From: Ramlibacter sp.
Lineage (GTDB): Bacteria > Pseudomonadota > Gammaproteobacteria > Burkholderiales > Burkholderiaceae_C
Assembly (NCBI GenBank): GCA_019635415.1
Contig: JAHBZN010000003.1
Location: forward strand, 124,001 to 188,000
Direction of reading: 5' to 3'
DNA length: 64,000 nucleotides
Shown here piece after piece: positions 1 to 9,683 of this stretch (position 1 is the first letter of the stretch; each line of letters opens with the position of its first letter). The notes under the pieces were generated by a model. That model was not told the DNA's origin. It searched no databases and worked only from the letters and a program-made list of their open reading frames with translations. The position numbers and the translations under genes are program-made.

Positions 1-881
<881 letters not shown>

Positions 882-883
882 CG

Positions 884-1396
884 TCAGAAGCGCGCCAGAT
901 CCTCCATGGCGTCGATCACCATGCCCGTGCCCACGGCAATGAGCAGGATGTCGGCCGCCACACGGACGTACCGGTAGCCTGCCGGCGGGGCGCCCAGCTG
1001 GACCACCACCGGTTGAGGAACGGGGTACCAGACCACCTCGCGCGGAAGCGGTCGCCCCATCACCCATTTCTTGGCCTGCCCCGGCGGCAGGCAGCCGTTG
1101 TTCTTCTTGGCCAGGCCCGGCGGGCACTTGCCGCCCCGAGCCTGGGCGCCGTAGTAGTTTCGTGCCGCGACGCGCTGCGGCTCGCCAAAGTAGGCACCCA
1201 CGTGCACGGTGACGGCTGGCGTGACGGGGGCCGCATCTTTATGGACATGCCCCGACCCCTCGTGGCTGTTGTGCTTGCCGCCCTTGCCCTGGCCCGCCCA
1301 CGCCGGCTTTTCGGCCCACGAGGGCCCGGCTCCCAGCGTCAACACCAGAAGGCCGATCAGGGGCAGGCTCGCCCTGCGGTTGCGAATCTTCATCAT
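884..1396 (-). CDS. RcnB/CigR-like periplasmic protein
   Basis: The protein is about 170 residues with an N-terminal signal peptide (MMKIRNRR, hydrophobic stretch, cleavage near SWAEKP). The start is one of two adjacent ATGs (1396 or 1393), placed just after a GGAG at a good distance. The C-terminal half resembles the RcnB family, with PPGYRYVRV-type wording followed by a hydrophobic stretch ILLIAVGTGMVIDAM. The middle holds a tandem of CPPGLAKK and CLPPGQAKK, a motif known from this family. RcnB in E. coli is a periplasmic protein tied to nickel/cobalt homeostasis. Metal binding here is inference and no metal exporter gene lies next to it. Confidence 0.6.
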   Translation of the reverse strand: MMKIRNRRASLPLIGLLVLTLGAGPSWAEKPAWAGQGKGGKHNSHEGSGHVHKDAAPVTPAVTVHVGAYFGEPQRVAARNYYGAQARGGKCPPGLAKKNNGCLPPGQAKKWVMGRPLPREVVWYPVPQPVVVQLGAPPAGYRYVRVAADILLIAVGTGMVIDAMEDLARF

Positions 1397-1422
1397 GATG
1401 GCTCCGTCTTCAGTCAAGATGT

Positions 1423-2622
1423 TCAGGGAAACACAAAGGTGGTCTCCACCGTTCCGCCCGGCGTCACGGTCAGTGGCCCGGCCTGCTTGCTGGCCAGGCC
1501 CGCCTCGGCCACCAGACCGTACCGGCCAGCCGCTGCCCCATCCGCCATGAATTCCGGCACGCCCGTCATGCCCGGCCAGTCGGCCACCTGCGGCGCGGCG
1601 GTAGGCACCTGGTATTGGAAGGCGCCCGAGACACTGTCCACCGGACGCGCCGCCATGTCGATGACCGGCCCACCCGTCAAGGACTGCTGGACGCGGACCA
1701 ACGCATCCACCGGCGTGCTGGGGGTGGTCACGGTGCCGGCCAGCACCGACACCGGCGACACGGCAGGCGCGAGTACCAGCGTGGAGGTGCCCAACGTGCT
1801 GACGCTGCCGCTGGTCACCGGCACGCTTCGCAGCACCAGCGTGGTTCGACCCGGGGCCGTCAGCACAAAGGTGTAGGTACCGGCCGGCACCGGCTGGAGC
1901 AGGAAGTTGCCATCCGCGTCGGGCGCGGTGGCCCGCACCACCACACCGCCCTGCTGCAGCGACACCTGCGTGCTGCCCATCGGCAACGAGGCATCCAGGC
2001 GCCCGGACACCCCTGACACCAGCCGCGGGATGACACGGATCACCGGCTTGAGCAGGTATTTGCCCGAGTTGCCCGCCGTGACGATGGATTTGCAGGCGTC
2101 GAAATCGAGCACGAAGTCCGCCCGCTGGTTCGCTTCCACATCGATCTGCACGGGCATCTTCAGCCCGGACTGCTGGGCGCTGGGGGTCGTCAGGGCCACC
2201 TCGGCCCCCCCGGTGGGCTTGACCGCATTGGCCATGGGGGCCGTGCCGCCGTTGTCAGCGAGCACCAGGCGCAACTGGGTATAACGGCCTGCCGGCAGCG
2301 CCACCTGCCCCAATTCGCTCAGGACGCCATTGGTCAGGGTCAGCAGGTCGATGCGCCGCGCCGGATTGAGGACCACCTCGGACCAGCCGCCGTCGGCATC
2401 CGCGGCGGTGCTGCTCTGGTGGACACGGACTTTTTCAACCGTGACGTTCACGGCATCGAAACCGCAGGCCGGCGCGTCGGTCATGGCCAGGCGCAACGTA
2501 CCCGTCGAACCCGAGGCGGTGTCACCCCCTCCTCCACCCCCACCACAGGCGGTCAGGCCCAATGCGAGAAGACCGGTCAGCGCGATCGATGCCGCAATGC
2601 GGCCAGAGGTCCATGGATTCAT
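1423..2622 (-). CDS. DUF4382 domain lipoprotein
   Basis: This 399-residue protein has a lipoprotein signal peptide with lipobox LTAC near residue 26, followed by a run of glycines. The next 150 residues (TLRLAMTDAPACGFDAVNVTVEKVRVH) match the DUF4382 family. The second half contains a carboxypeptidase-regulatory-like repeat (VSGRLDASLPMGSTQVSL, GNFLLQPVPAGTYTFVL). It should be an outer-membrane or periplasmic-face lipoprotein of unknown function. It lies just upstream of the RcnB-like gene on the same strand with a 26-bp gap, so the two may be cotranscribed. Confidence 0.75.
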   Translation of the reverse strand: MNPWTSGRIAASIALTGLLALGLTACGGGGGGGDTASGSTGTLRLAMTDAPACGFDAVNVTVEKVRVHQSSTAADADGGWSEVVLNPARRIDLLTLTNGVLSELGQVALPAGRYTQLRLVLADNGGTAPMANAVKPTGGAEVALTTPSAQQSGLKMPVQIDVEANQRADFVLDFDACKSIVTAGNSGKYLLKPVIRVIPRLVSGVSGRLDASLPMGSTQVSLQQGGVVVRATAPDADGNFLLQPVPAGTYTFVLTAPGRTTLVLRSVPVTSGSVSTLGTSTLVLAPAVSPVSVLAGTVTTPSTPVDALVRVQQSLTGGPVIDMAARPVDSVSGAFQYQVPTAAPQVADWPGMTGVPEFMADGAAAGRYGLVAEAGLASKQAGPLTVTPGGTVETTFVFP

Positions 2623-2770
2623 GATGATGTCCTGTTGAAAATGAGGGCGGGCGCGAAATTCAAATGTTCTTTTTTCACATTCGCAGCAACCTTAAGCGGC
2701 GTCCGCCCCGCGCCCTGTAGGAAAACGCCGCCTTCCCCCGTCAGACGCCCTTTGTCGAGGCCGGGATAAT

Positions 2771-2788
2771 GGAGGGCTTCGACCCTCC
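2771..2788 (+). other. Hairpin just before thioesterase start
   Basis: GGAGGG (2771-2776) and CCCTCC (2783-2788) form a perfect 6-bp stem with loop CTTCGA, ending 9 bases before the ATG at 2798. The only good purine-rich ribosome-binding sequence nearby is inside the stem. It could affect translation or be chance. Confidence 0.3.
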
Positions 2789-2797
2789 TTTCTGCTC

Positions 2798-3238
2798 ATG
2801 TCTTCCATCACCCTGCGCTTCCTGGCCGAACCCAGCACCGTCAACTTTGGAGGCAAAGTCCACGGCGGCACGGTCATGAAATGGATCGACGAAGCAGGCT
2901 ATGCCTGCGCCACGAGCTGGGCCAAGCGCTACTGCGTGACGGTCTATGTGGGCGGCATCCGTTTTCACCGGCCCATCATGATCGGCGACCTCGTGGAGGT
3001 GGAAGCCCGCCTGGCCTACACCGGCGCAACCAGCATGAACATTGCCGTGGAGGTGCGCAGCGGCGACATGAAGGGCGGCCCCATGGACAAGACCACCGAG
3101 TGCCTGATCGTGTTCGTGTCGGTGGACTCGCATGGACGCCCCCTGCCCGTGGATCACTGGACGCCCGAAACCCCCGGCGAGGTGGCACTGGCCGCACGGG
3201 CCCGTGCCCAGCTTGACGCTTCGCGGGCAGCCAGTTGA
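2798..3238 (+). CDS. Acyl-CoA thioesterase, hot-dog fold (YciA type)
   Basis: The 146-residue protein reads as a single hot-dog domain of the acyl-CoA thioester hydrolase family. The segment NFGGKVHGGTVMKWIDEAGYACA is the conserved loop and central helix with the catalytic Asp, and RPIMIGDLVEVEARL is the following strand pair. Expected role is hydrolysis of acyl-CoA to free acid and CoA in the cytoplasm. The stop codon overlaps the TTG proposed as the start of the next gene, so the two are probably translated together. Substrate chain length cannot be told from sequence. Confidence 0.88.
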   Translation: MSSITLRFLAEPSTVNFGGKVHGGTVMKWIDEAGYACATSWAKRYCVTVYVGGIRFHRPIMIGDLVEVEARLAYTGATSMNIAVEVRSGDMKGGPMDKTTECLIVFVSVDSHGRPLPVDHWTPETPGEVALAARARAQLDASRAAS

Positions 3239-4158
3239 GCGCGGAACAGCCGCCACTGGCAGGCCGGGACTATGCCGCCGCACTGGCGGTGGTGGTGATC
3301 TGGGGCCTGAACTTCGTGGCCATGAAATTCGCGCTGCGCGACTTCACGCCATTTCAGCTCGGCACGGCCCGCTACATCTTCGCCGTGCTGCCGCTGGCGC
3401 TGTTGGTCAAGGCCCCGCGCCTGCACTGGAAATGGCTGGTGTTCTATGGCCTGTGCCAGGGCGTGGGGCAGTTTGGCTTCCTGTTCAGCGCGCTCAAGGT
3501 GGGCATGACCGCGGCACTGGCCTCGGTGCTCATGCAGACCCAGGTGTTCTTCACCGCCGTGTTCGGGTTCGTGCTGCTGCACGAGCGCGCCAACCGCACG
3601 CTGCAGGCCGGACTGGCGCTGGCCGCCCTGGGCCTGGGCTGCTTCGCCATGAACTACATCGCCCCCGGCGGCAGCGCCGCCACCACCTTCTGGGGGCTCG
3701 TGCTCAATCTGTGCGCGGCTGCCATGTGGGCCGCCTCCAACATCGTCGCTCGCAAGGCACAGCAGGCCAGCAGCAGCTATGACGCGCTGGGCTTCGTGGT
3801 CTGGAGCAGCCTGGTGCCCATCGTGCCCTTCACACTGTTCACGCTGGCTTTCGATCCCCCGGCCACGCGGTGGCAATGGCTTGCGGCGCCGCTCAGCGGC
3901 TGGCTGGCGGTGGCCTACCTGGGCTGGGTCGCCACCATCTGGGCCTATGCCATGTGGACGGGCCTGCTCAAGCGCCACGCGGCCAACCGCGTGGCTCCTT
4001 TCAGCCTCGGTGTGCCGGTGGTCGGGCTCGCGGCCGGCATGGGCGTGCTCGGCGAAACCATCACCGCCTGGCAGTGGGCAGGCATTGCCCTGGTGGTGGC
4101 CGCGCTGGCCTGCGTGATGCTGGGCCCCCGCCTGCTGGCACGGACCCGCGCCTCCTGA
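3235..4158 (+). CDS. EamA-type drug/metabolite exporter (1 of 4)
   Basis: The 307-residue integral membrane protein has ten predicted hydrophobic segments and the two EamA halves (VVIWGLNFVAMKFALRDFTPFQL and the second repeat from about residue 150, GLVLNLCAAAMWAASNIVARK). Such proteins export amino acids or related metabolites across the inner membrane. The start is a TTG whose last two bases are the first two of the preceding TGA stop. No better ATG lies upstream. The short hydrophilic N-terminus before the first membrane segment supports this start. Substrate unknown. Confidence 0.88.
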   Translation: MSAEQPPLAGRDYAAALAVVVIWGLNFVAMKFALRDFTPFQLGTARYIFAVLPLALLVKAPRLHWKWLVFYGLCQGVGQFGFLFSALKVGMTAALASVLMQTQVFFTAVFGFVLLHERANRTLQAGLALAALGLGCFAMNYIAPGGSAATTFWGLVLNLCAAAMWAASNIVARKAQQASSSYDALGFVVWSSLVPIVPFTLFTLAFDPPATRWQWLAAPLSGWLAVAYLGWVATIWAYAMWTGLLKRHAANRVAPFSLGVPVVGLAAGMGVLGETITAWQWAGIALVVAALACVMLGPRLLARTRAS

Positions 4159-4194
4159 CGCCGGGCCGCCGTTCCTCGCGGCTGCGCGGGGTGG

Positions 4195-5019
4195 TCAGGG
4201 GCGGGCGGCGGCCAGCACGTCACGCGTGCGCATGGCCTCACGCCGCGCGGCCTCGGCAAAGTCCTCGCCCTGGGATGCATAAATGATCGACCGCGACGAA
4301 TTCACCACGATCGGCGCGTCTGCGCGCCAGCCGGCGCGCACGGTGGCCACAGCATCGCCGCCCTGCGCCCCCACCCCCGGGATCAGCAGCGGCAGCGTGG
4401 GGGCCACCCCCCGCACGCGCTCGATCTCGGCCGGGTAGGTCGCGCCCACCACGAGGCCCAACTGGCCGTTGAGGTTCCACGGGCCCTGGGCGAGCCTCGC
4501 CACATGCTCGTACAGCAGCGGTGAACCGTCGATCGAAGACAGGCGCTGGTTCTGCAGGTCATCGCCCCCCGGATTGGAGGTGCGGCACAGCAGGAAGGCC
4601 CCCTTGCCTTCGAACTTGAGGTAGGGCTGCACCGAGTCGAAGCCCATGAAGGGCGACAGTGTGACCGCGTCCGCCCCATAGCGCTCGAACGCCTCGCGGG
4701 CGTACTGCTCGGCGGTGGAGCCAATGTCACCGCGCTTGGCGTCAAGAATGATCGGCACCTGCGGCGCCACTCGGCGCATGTGTTCCATGAGCCGCTCGAG
4801 CTGGCCCTCGGCCCGGTGCGCGGCAAAGTAGGCAATCTGCGGCTTGAAGGCGATGACCAGGTCCGCCGTGGCGTCCACGATGCGCGCGCAGAAGTCATAG
4901 ATCTTGTTGGCGTCGCCCTTGAGGCCGGCCGGGAAGCGGGTGGGCTCGGGGTCCAGCCCCACGCAGAGCATGGAGCCATTCTGGCTTTCGGCCCCACGCA
5001 GCATGTCAATGAAGGTCAT
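4195..5019 (-). CDS. pyrF: Orotidine 5'-phosphate decarboxylase
   Basis: PyrF converts OMP to UMP, the last step of de novo pyrimidine synthesis. The 274-residue protein belongs to the longer, type 2 subfamily common in Burkholderiales. Visible motifs are [15 protein letters not shown] at the N-terminus, the catalytic [10 protein letters not shown] loop near residue 86 and [10 protein letters not shown] near residue 210 in the phosphate-binding region. The start MTFIDMLRG at 5019 is preferred because residues encoded upstream do not match the family. It faces a divergent EamA gene with only 37 bp between the start codons. Confidence 0.95.
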   Translation of the reverse strand: MTFIDMLRGAESQNGSMLCVGLDPEPTRFPAGLKGDANKIYDFCARIVDATADLVIAFKPQIAYFAAHRAEGQLERLMEHMRRVAPQVPIILDAKRGDIGSTAEQYAREAFERYGADAVTLSPFMGFDSVQPYLKFEGKGAFLLCRTSNPGGDDLQNQRLSSIDGSPLLYEHVARLAQGPWNLNGQLGLVVGATYPAEIERVRGVAPTLPLLIPGVGAQGGDAVATVRAGWRADAPIVVNSSRSIIYASQGEDFAEAARREAMRTRDVLAAARP

Positions 5020-5056
5020 GGGCAGGATTTTACGGTTCGCGCCACAATCGCTGCCC

Positions 5057-5950
5057 ATGCCCGCACTCACCCGACAGCAGCTCATCGTCCTGATTCTTCT
5101 CACCCTCGTCTGGGGCCTGAACTGGCCCGTGATGAAGCTCGGCGTCACCGGCTACCCGCCCCTGAGCTTTCGCGCGCTGTCCATCTGGCTGGGCCTGCCC
5201 GTGCTGGCGCTCGGCCTGATGGTGCTCAAGGTGCCGTTCCGCGTGCCGCGCGAGCACTGGCGCGAGCTGCTGTGGCTGGCAGCCACCAACATGTTCGTCT
5301 GGCACGCCTGCATCATCCTGGCGGTCAAGGCGCTGTCCAGCGGGCGCGCGGCCATCCTGGGCTACACCATGCCCATCTTCTCCGCCGTGCTGGGTGCGGT
5401 GCTGTTCTCGGCCGTGCTCACACGGCGCGGCTGGCTAGGCGTGAGCGCCGCCGCCCTGGGCGTGGTGCTGCTGCTGTGGCACGAGTTCACCGGCCTGGCC
5501 GGCCGGCCCGCCGGCGTGGCCTTCGCGCTGGTGGCCGCGGCCACCTGGGCCTACGGCACACAGCTGTTGCGCCGCACCCGCATTCCCGTGGCCACGCTCA
5601 CGCTGTCGTTCTGGATGACCGCGCTCACCGCCGTCGTCATGACGGCGCTGGCCACGCTGTTTGAACGCACGCAGTGGGCGCCGCCCAGCGCCGCCGCCTG
5701 GGGCTCCATCCTCTACAACGCGGTGTTGATCTTCGGCTTTGCCCACGCGGCCTGGTTCTACCTGGCGCGGGGCCTGCCGCCGGTGGCCTCGACGCTGAGC
5801 GTGATGTTCATCCCCGTTCTGGGCGTGTTCAGCGGGGCCATCTGGCTGCACGAGGTCCTGCACTGGCAGGACTGGGCCGCCGTGGCCTTGATGGTGGTGG
5901 CCATTGCCTCGGTGCTCTGGCCCAGCCGGCCGGCGCAAAACCCCTCCTGA
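5057..5950 (+). CDS. EamA-type exporter (2 of 4)
   Basis: The 297-residue protein has ten hydrophobic segments and two EamA repeats, beginning [25 protein letters not shown]. It is an inner-membrane permease of the drug/metabolite transporter superfamily. The start MPALTRQQ at 5057 fits the family; earlier in-frame codons lie inside the divergent pyrF gene. Only 37 bp separate it from pyrF, so the two promoters must overlap. Substrate unknown. Confidence 0.88.
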   Translation: MPALTRQQLIVLILLTLVWGLNWPVMKLGVTGYPPLSFRALSIWLGLPVLALGLMVLKVPFRVPREHWRELLWLAATNMFVWHACIILAVKALSSGRAAILGYTMPIFSAVLGAVLFSAVLTRRGWLGVSAAALGVVLLLWHEFTGLAGRPAGVAFALVAAATWAYGTQLLRRTRIPVATLTLSFWMTALTAVVMTALATLFERTQWAPPSAAAWGSILYNAVLIFGFAHAAWFYLARGLPPVASTLSVMFIPVLGVFSGAIWLHEVLHWQDWAAVALMVVAIASVLWPSRPAQNPS

Positions 5951-5951
5951 T

Positions 5952-6296
5952 TCAGCCGTGCGCCTGTCTTGAATCGCCGGGCGCCTGCGCCCGGTCGTTC
6001 ATGCCGTAGTCGCGCACCACCTGCGCCACCCGCAGGCGGTAGTCCGCAAACACCTGCTCGCGCCCCAGTTGCTGGGTGCGCCGGTGCGCCTCGAGGTTGC
6101 GCCACTGCTGTACCGCCGCCTCGTCACGCCAGTACGACAGCGACAGCAGCTTGCCGGGCTCGCTCAGGCTCTGGAAGCGCTCGATGGAGGTGAAGCCATC
6201 GATCTGCGCGAGCGCGGGCCGCAAGGCCGCAGCCGCGTCCAGGTACTGGCCCGTCCGGCCCTCCCTGGGCACCACTTCAAAAATGACGGCCAGCAT
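5952..6296 (-). CDS. Antibiotic biosynthesis monooxygenase-like (ABM) protein
   Basis: The 114-residue protein shows the ABM/dimeric alpha-beta barrel pattern: MLAVIFEVVPREGR, a helix with ALAQIDGFTSIERF, then LLSLSYWRDEAAVQQWRNLEAHRRTQQLGRE. Related proteins act as small monooxygenases or have unknown roles. The start is the ATG at 6296. It follows the NIPSNAP-like gene by 4 bp on the same strand, so both are probably one operon divergent from an ArsR-like regulator. Confidence 0.8.
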   Translation of the reverse strand: MLAVIFEVVPREGRTGQYLDAAAALRPALAQIDGFTSIERFQSLSEPGKLLSLSYWRDEAAVQQWRNLEAHRRTQQLGREQVFADYRLRVAQVVRDYGMNDRAQAPGDSRQAHG

Positions 6297-6300
6297 CGCG

Positions 6301-6648
6301 TTACTCCCCGGCCGCGCCCGCGTGGGGCAGGCCATTGAAGGTGCCGGGCACCAGCTCGGTGAAGGTGCGCTCCTCGCGCAGGATGAAGCGCAGGCGCTGG
6401 GCCATGGCGAAGTTTTCCCGGCCCTGGGCATCGGTGCGCAGGCGGGCGCGGTAGGCCTCGTAGGCGGCCAGGCTGTCAAAGCCGATCAGGCCCCAGGCCA
6501 CGTCGTTGGTGCCCTCATGTGGCAGAAAGTAGCCCACCAGGTGGCCGCCACAGCGCGGGATGATGCGGCCCCAGTTCTCGGCATAGGTCTTGAAGGCGTC
6601 GCGCTGGAACGGGTCGATCTGGTAGCGGATGAAACAGGTCACGGTCAT
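6301..6648 (-). CDS. NIPSNAP family protein
   Basis: The 115-residue protein begins [19 protein letters not shown] and continues with a pattern typical of NIPSNAP domains ([32 protein letters not shown]). This is a ferredoxin-like dimeric alpha/beta barrel of poorly known function. The ATG at 6648 is preceded by AAGGAGC at a good distance, which fixes the start. It is first in a two-gene unit with the ABM protein. Confidence 0.85.
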   Translation of the reverse strand: MTVTCFIRYQIDPFQRDAFKTYAENWGRIIPRCGGHLVGYFLPHEGTNDVAWGLIGFDSLAAYEAYRARLRTDAQGRENFAMAQRLRFILREERTFTELVPGTFNGLPHAGAAGE

Positions 6649-6700
6649 GGGAAAGCTCCTTGGATGCAAGGCCCCGATCGTCGCCCGAACCATCGGGCCG

Positions 6701-6724
6701 ATGCTTCGCTGCGGAGCGAAGCAT
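6701..6724. promoter_or_regulatory. Palindromic operator candidate for ArsR-like gene
   Basis: ATGCTTCGCT (6701-6710) and AGCGAAGCAT (6715-6724) form a perfect 10-bp inverted repeat around GCGG. It lies in the 119-bp gap between the divergent NIPSNAP operon and the ArsR-like regulator. ArsR/SmtB regulators bind inverted repeats of this size, so autoregulation is a reasonable inference. No T-tract follows, so a terminator is unlikely. Confidence 0.5.
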
Positions 6725-6767
6725 TGGGGCCAGGGCAACTGCTAAGGTGCGGACTGGAGACACCGCC

Positions 6768-7496
6768 ATGAACACCAACCGGATCGCCCATATCGCCGCC
6801 CTGGTGGGAGAGCCTGCCCGTACCGCCATGCTGCTGGCCCTGATGGATGGCCGTGCCCTGACGGCGCAGGAACTCGCGTCCGCCGCGCACGTGACGGCCG
6901 CCACCGCCAGCCGCCACCTGGGGCTGCTGGTCGAGGCCGGCCTGCTCGCCGTGGCCAGCCAGGGCCGTCACCGGTACCACCGCCTGGCGTCCAACGAAGT
7001 GGCAAAGGTGCTGGAGGGCATCATGCAGCTCGCCGCGCAGCAGGCGCAACCGCACCACGCGCGGGTGGTCACCGGGCCGCGCGACGCGGCGTTGCGCTTC
7101 GCCCGAACCTGCTACGACCACATTGCCGGCCGCCTGGGCGTGGCCATGGCCGAGCGGTTGCTCGCCGACAGCGCCATTGCGTTCGACGGGGAAGCCGGCC
7201 ACGTGACGCCCCGGGCCAGCGCCGCGCTGCAGGCCCTGGGCCTGGACCCCGGGCCGGCCATGCAGGGCACGACCGGCAGCCGGCGCCCGACCTGCCGCCC
7301 CTGCCTGGACTGGAGTGAACGGCGCTACCACGTGGCGGGTCGGCTGGGCGCCATGCTGTGCCAGCATTGCCTGGACCGCGGCTGGCTGCTGCGCCGCCCG
7401 GGCGCGCGGGCGCTGGAGGTCACGCCCGCGGGCGCGCTGGCGCTGCGCGACTGGCTGGGGTCCGCGCGCTGGAGCGAACTCGCTCAGCGCCCCTGA
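6768..7496 (+). CDS. ArsR-family winged-helix regulator
   Basis: The 242-residue protein has an N-terminal winged helix (IAALVGEPARTAMLLALMDGRALTAQELASAAHVTAATASRHLGLLVEAGLL, residues about 8-60). It is followed by a long C-terminal part including a CRPCLDWSERRYHVAGRLGA segment. That is the layout of the longer ArsR regulators such as the YdfF/CmtR-like type. The Cys residues might form a sensor site, but this is inference. The start at 6768 is the first ATG that keeps the complete helix-turn-helix. Its last 13 bp overlap the convergent hypothetical gene. Confidence 0.85.
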   Translation: MNTNRIAHIAALVGEPARTAMLLALMDGRALTAQELASAAHVTAATASRHLGLLVEAGLLAVASQGRHRYHRLASNEVAKVLEGIMQLAAQQAQPHHARVVTGPRDAALRFARTCYDHIAGRLGVAMAERLLADSAIAFDGEAGHVTPRASAALQALGLDPGPAMQGTTGSRRPTCRPCLDWSERRYHVAGRLGAMLCQHCLDRGWLLRRPGARALEVTPAGALALRDWLGSARWSELAQRP

Positions 7497-8101
7497 ACGG
7501 GCGCCAGCGAGGCCACGGCCTGCGCCAGGGCCGCCGCCGGCTCCATGCCCTCCGACACCAGGGCAGCCTGCCGCTCGAGAATCCTCTGCCAGACCCGTTC
7601 GCCGCTCGCCGACGCGAGGTAGGGATGGTCTGCAAAAGCCTTGGCCTTGATCTGGTTGACCTGCGCATACAGCCGGGCCGCCTCCAGTTGCCGTTCGCTC
7701 TCGAACGTCGCGGTGCCCGGCCCGCGTGGCGCCGGCTGGCGGCTCGCCGATTTGTAGGCCCCCAGCATCAGGACATATTCCGCCGGCGTGCCCCCCTGCA
7801 GCACCTTGCCGACCGTGACCTGCGATTCAGGTGCCAGGTGGCGGACCCAGTCGGCGAATGCGGTCGAGCGCATCACCTCATCGGCGTCGGGATGGGCCGC
7901 ATACACCGCCGGCCCCAGGTCGCCTGGCGAACGGTGAGCCGCTCCGGATCGTGGGGCCGGCAACGGTGAAGCAGCAGGCGCCGCGCGTCCATCGGCGCGG
8001 TCTGGGTCGTGGATCAGCAGCAGCACAAAGCCAACCGCCCCCGCGAGCAGCCCCAGGACCGCCAGCAGCCGCAGCCCCCATCTGCGCCCGGAATGCGTCA
8101 T
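7484..8101 (-). CDS. Hypothetical protein with N-terminal membrane anchor
   Basis: I do not recognise this 205-residue protein. It has one N-terminal hydrophobic segment (about residues 10-30, GLRLLAVLGLLAGAVGFVLLLI). A Pro/Ala-rich linker and a soluble part with charged helices follow (FESERQLEAARLYAQVNQIKAKAFADHPYL). It should be anchored in the inner membrane with most of it in the periplasm. The 3' end overlaps the convergent ArsR-like gene by 13 bp. G+C and codon use look like the neighbours. Confidence 0.7.
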   Translation of the reverse strand: MTHSGRRWGLRLLAVLGLLAGAVGFVLLLIHDPDRADGRAAPAASPLPAPRSGAAHRSPGDLGPAVYAAHPDADEVMRSTAFADWVRHLAPESQVTVGKVLQGGTPAEYVLMLGAYKSASRQPAPRGPGTATFESERQLEAARLYAQVNQIKAKAFADHPYLASASGERVWQRILERQAALVSEGMEPAAALAQAVASLAPVQGR

Positions 8102-8175
8102 GGCGGCGCACCCCCGCCCTTTGAAGGGCCGGTAAGATGCACCGGCCGCGCGCCCCCTCCCGCCGCCGAACGCCC

Positions 8176-8814
8176 ATGCTCCAGTACTTCACACTCCCCG
8201 TTACCGCCTTCCAGCAGAACTGCTCCATCCTCTGGGACGACCAGACCCTGCAGGCCGCCATCGTCGACCCCGGCGGCGACCTCGATCGCCTGCTGGCGGA
8301 AGTCGCGCGACGGGCCCTCAATCTCGAACAGATCTGGATGACGCACGCCCACATTGACCACGCCGGCGGCACGGCCGAACTGGCGCAGCAGCTGGGCATC
8401 CCGATCATCGGGCCGCATCCGGGCGACCAGTTCTGGATCGATGGCCTCGCCGAGCAGGGCGCGATGTTCGGCTTTCCGCCCTCGCGGCCTTTCAAACCCA
8501 CGCGCTGGCTGCACGATGGCGACACCGTCACGCTGGCCGGCCACGTGCTGCAGGTGCGCCACTGTCCGGGTCATACGCCGGGCCACGTGGTGTTTTATTC
8601 GCCCGAGATCCAGCGTGCCTTCGTGGGCGACGTGCTGTTCGCCGGCAGCATCGGCCGCACCGATTTCCCGCAGGGCAATCATGAACAGCTGATCGACAGC
8701 ATCACCACGCGGCTGTGGCCCATGGGCGACGAGACGGTGTTCATTCCGGGCCATGGCCCCGAGAGCAGTTTTGGCCGCGAACGCCAAACCAACCCCTACG
8801 TGGGCGGAACCTGA
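8176..8814 (+). CDS. MBL-fold metallo-hydrolase (glyoxalase II-like)
   Basis: The 212-residue protein is a single-domain metallo-beta-lactamase-fold hydrolase of the YcbL/GloB-like group. The metal site is visible: THAHIDH at residues 56-62, HCPGHTPGH near residue 131, D of VGDVLFAGSIGRTD near residue 153 and IPGHGP near the C-terminus. It is shorter than true GloB (about 250 residues) because it lacks the C-terminal glutathione-binding domain. A thioester hydrolase role is expected but the substrate is open. The start at 8176 fits MLQYFTLPVTAFQQNC, the usual family opening. Confidence 0.9.
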   Translation: MLQYFTLPVTAFQQNCSILWDDQTLQAAIVDPGGDLDRLLAEVARRALNLEQIWMTHAHIDHAGGTAELAQQLGIPIIGPHPGDQFWIDGLAEQGAMFGFPPSRPFKPTRWLHDGDTVTLAGHVLQVRHCPGHTPGHVVFYSPEIQRAFVGDVLFAGSIGRTDFPQGNHEQLIDSITTRLWPMGDETVFIPGHGPESSFGRERQTNPYVGGT

Positions 8815-8824
8815 GGCGCCGGCC

Positions 8825-9676
8825 CTAGCGCCGCGCCGCCTCGTACAGGCCGCGCACCTTGGGCACATTGGCTTCGAGCTGGCGGATGCGCTCGGGACCA
8901 CTGGGGTGGGTCGACAGAAACCCCGGCCCTCCACTGCCCGTGGCGGCGGCCATCTTCTTCCATAGCGCGACGGACGCATCGGGGTTGTAGCCGGCGCGGG
9001 CCGCCAGTTCCAGGCCCACCAGATCGGCCTCGGTCTCGTCTTCGCGGCTGAACTTGAGCGTGAGCAGCTGGGTGCCGATGTTGGCGGCCACGTCGCCCAG
9101 CTGCCCCAGGCCGAACAGCTGCGCGCCCAGCGACAGCAGCGCGCCGGTGCCCTGGCTCTTGGCAATGCGCGAACGCGCATGTTCCCGCAGGGCGTGGGCC
9201 ATTTCGTGGCCCATGACCATGGCCGCCTCGTCATCCGTGAGCTTCAGCTGATCCAGGATGCCCGTGTAGAACGCGATCTTGCCGCCGGGCATGCAAAACG
9301 CATTGATCTGTTTGCTGCCGATCAGGTTGACTTCCCACTTCCAGCCGTTGGCGCGGTCGTTCCACTTGGGAGCAAAGGGAATCAGCCGACGGCCGATGGT
9401 GCGCAGGCGTTGCAGCTGCGCGTTGCTGTCCGGCGCCAGCGCGCCCTTGGAGCGTGCCTCGGCGAGCATCTGGCCGTACTGCTGGCCGGCTGCCGTTTCG
9501 AGCTCGCCCGCCGGCACCAGCTTGCGCAGACTCGAGGCATTGCCCACATCCACTTGGGCCAGCAGCGGCTGCGTCGCGGTGGCCCCCGCCGCCAGCAGAA
9601 AGGCGCGGCGGCCAGACCAGGCGGATTGTTTGGCGGAGCAGAGCAGGCACATGGGGCAATAATAAACAGAACTCAT
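8825..9676 (-). CDS. M48-family metalloprotease, exported
   Basis: The 283-residue zinc protease has HEMAH at residues about 157-161 and the third ligand Glu in DETEADLVG near residue 202. The surrounding sequence (NAFCMPGGKIAFYTGIL, STHPSGPERIRQLE) matches periplasmic M48 proteases related to LoiP/BepA but without the TPR part. The leader carries SGRRAFLLAAGATA, a twin-arginine-like signal. Before it lies an odd CPMCLLC cluster, so the true start is uncertain; the ATG at 9652 is an alternative. The start overlaps the head of the divergent AmpG-like gene. Expected role is envelope protein quality control. Confidence 0.85.
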   Translation of the reverse strand: MSSVYYCPMCLLCSAKQSAWSGRRAFLLAAGATATQPLLAQVDVGNASSLRKLVPAGELETAAGQQYGQMLAEARSKGALAPDSNAQLQRLRTIGRRLIPFAPKWNDRANGWKWEVNLIGSKQINAFCMPGGKIAFYTGILDQLKLTDDEAAMVMGHEMAHALREHARSRIAKSQGTGALLSLGAQLFGLGQLGDVAANIGTQLLTLKFSREDETEADLVGLELAARAGYNPDASVALWKKMAAATGSGGPGFLSTHPSGPERIRQLEANVPKVRGLYEAARR

Positions 9677-9683
9677 GTCTTCC

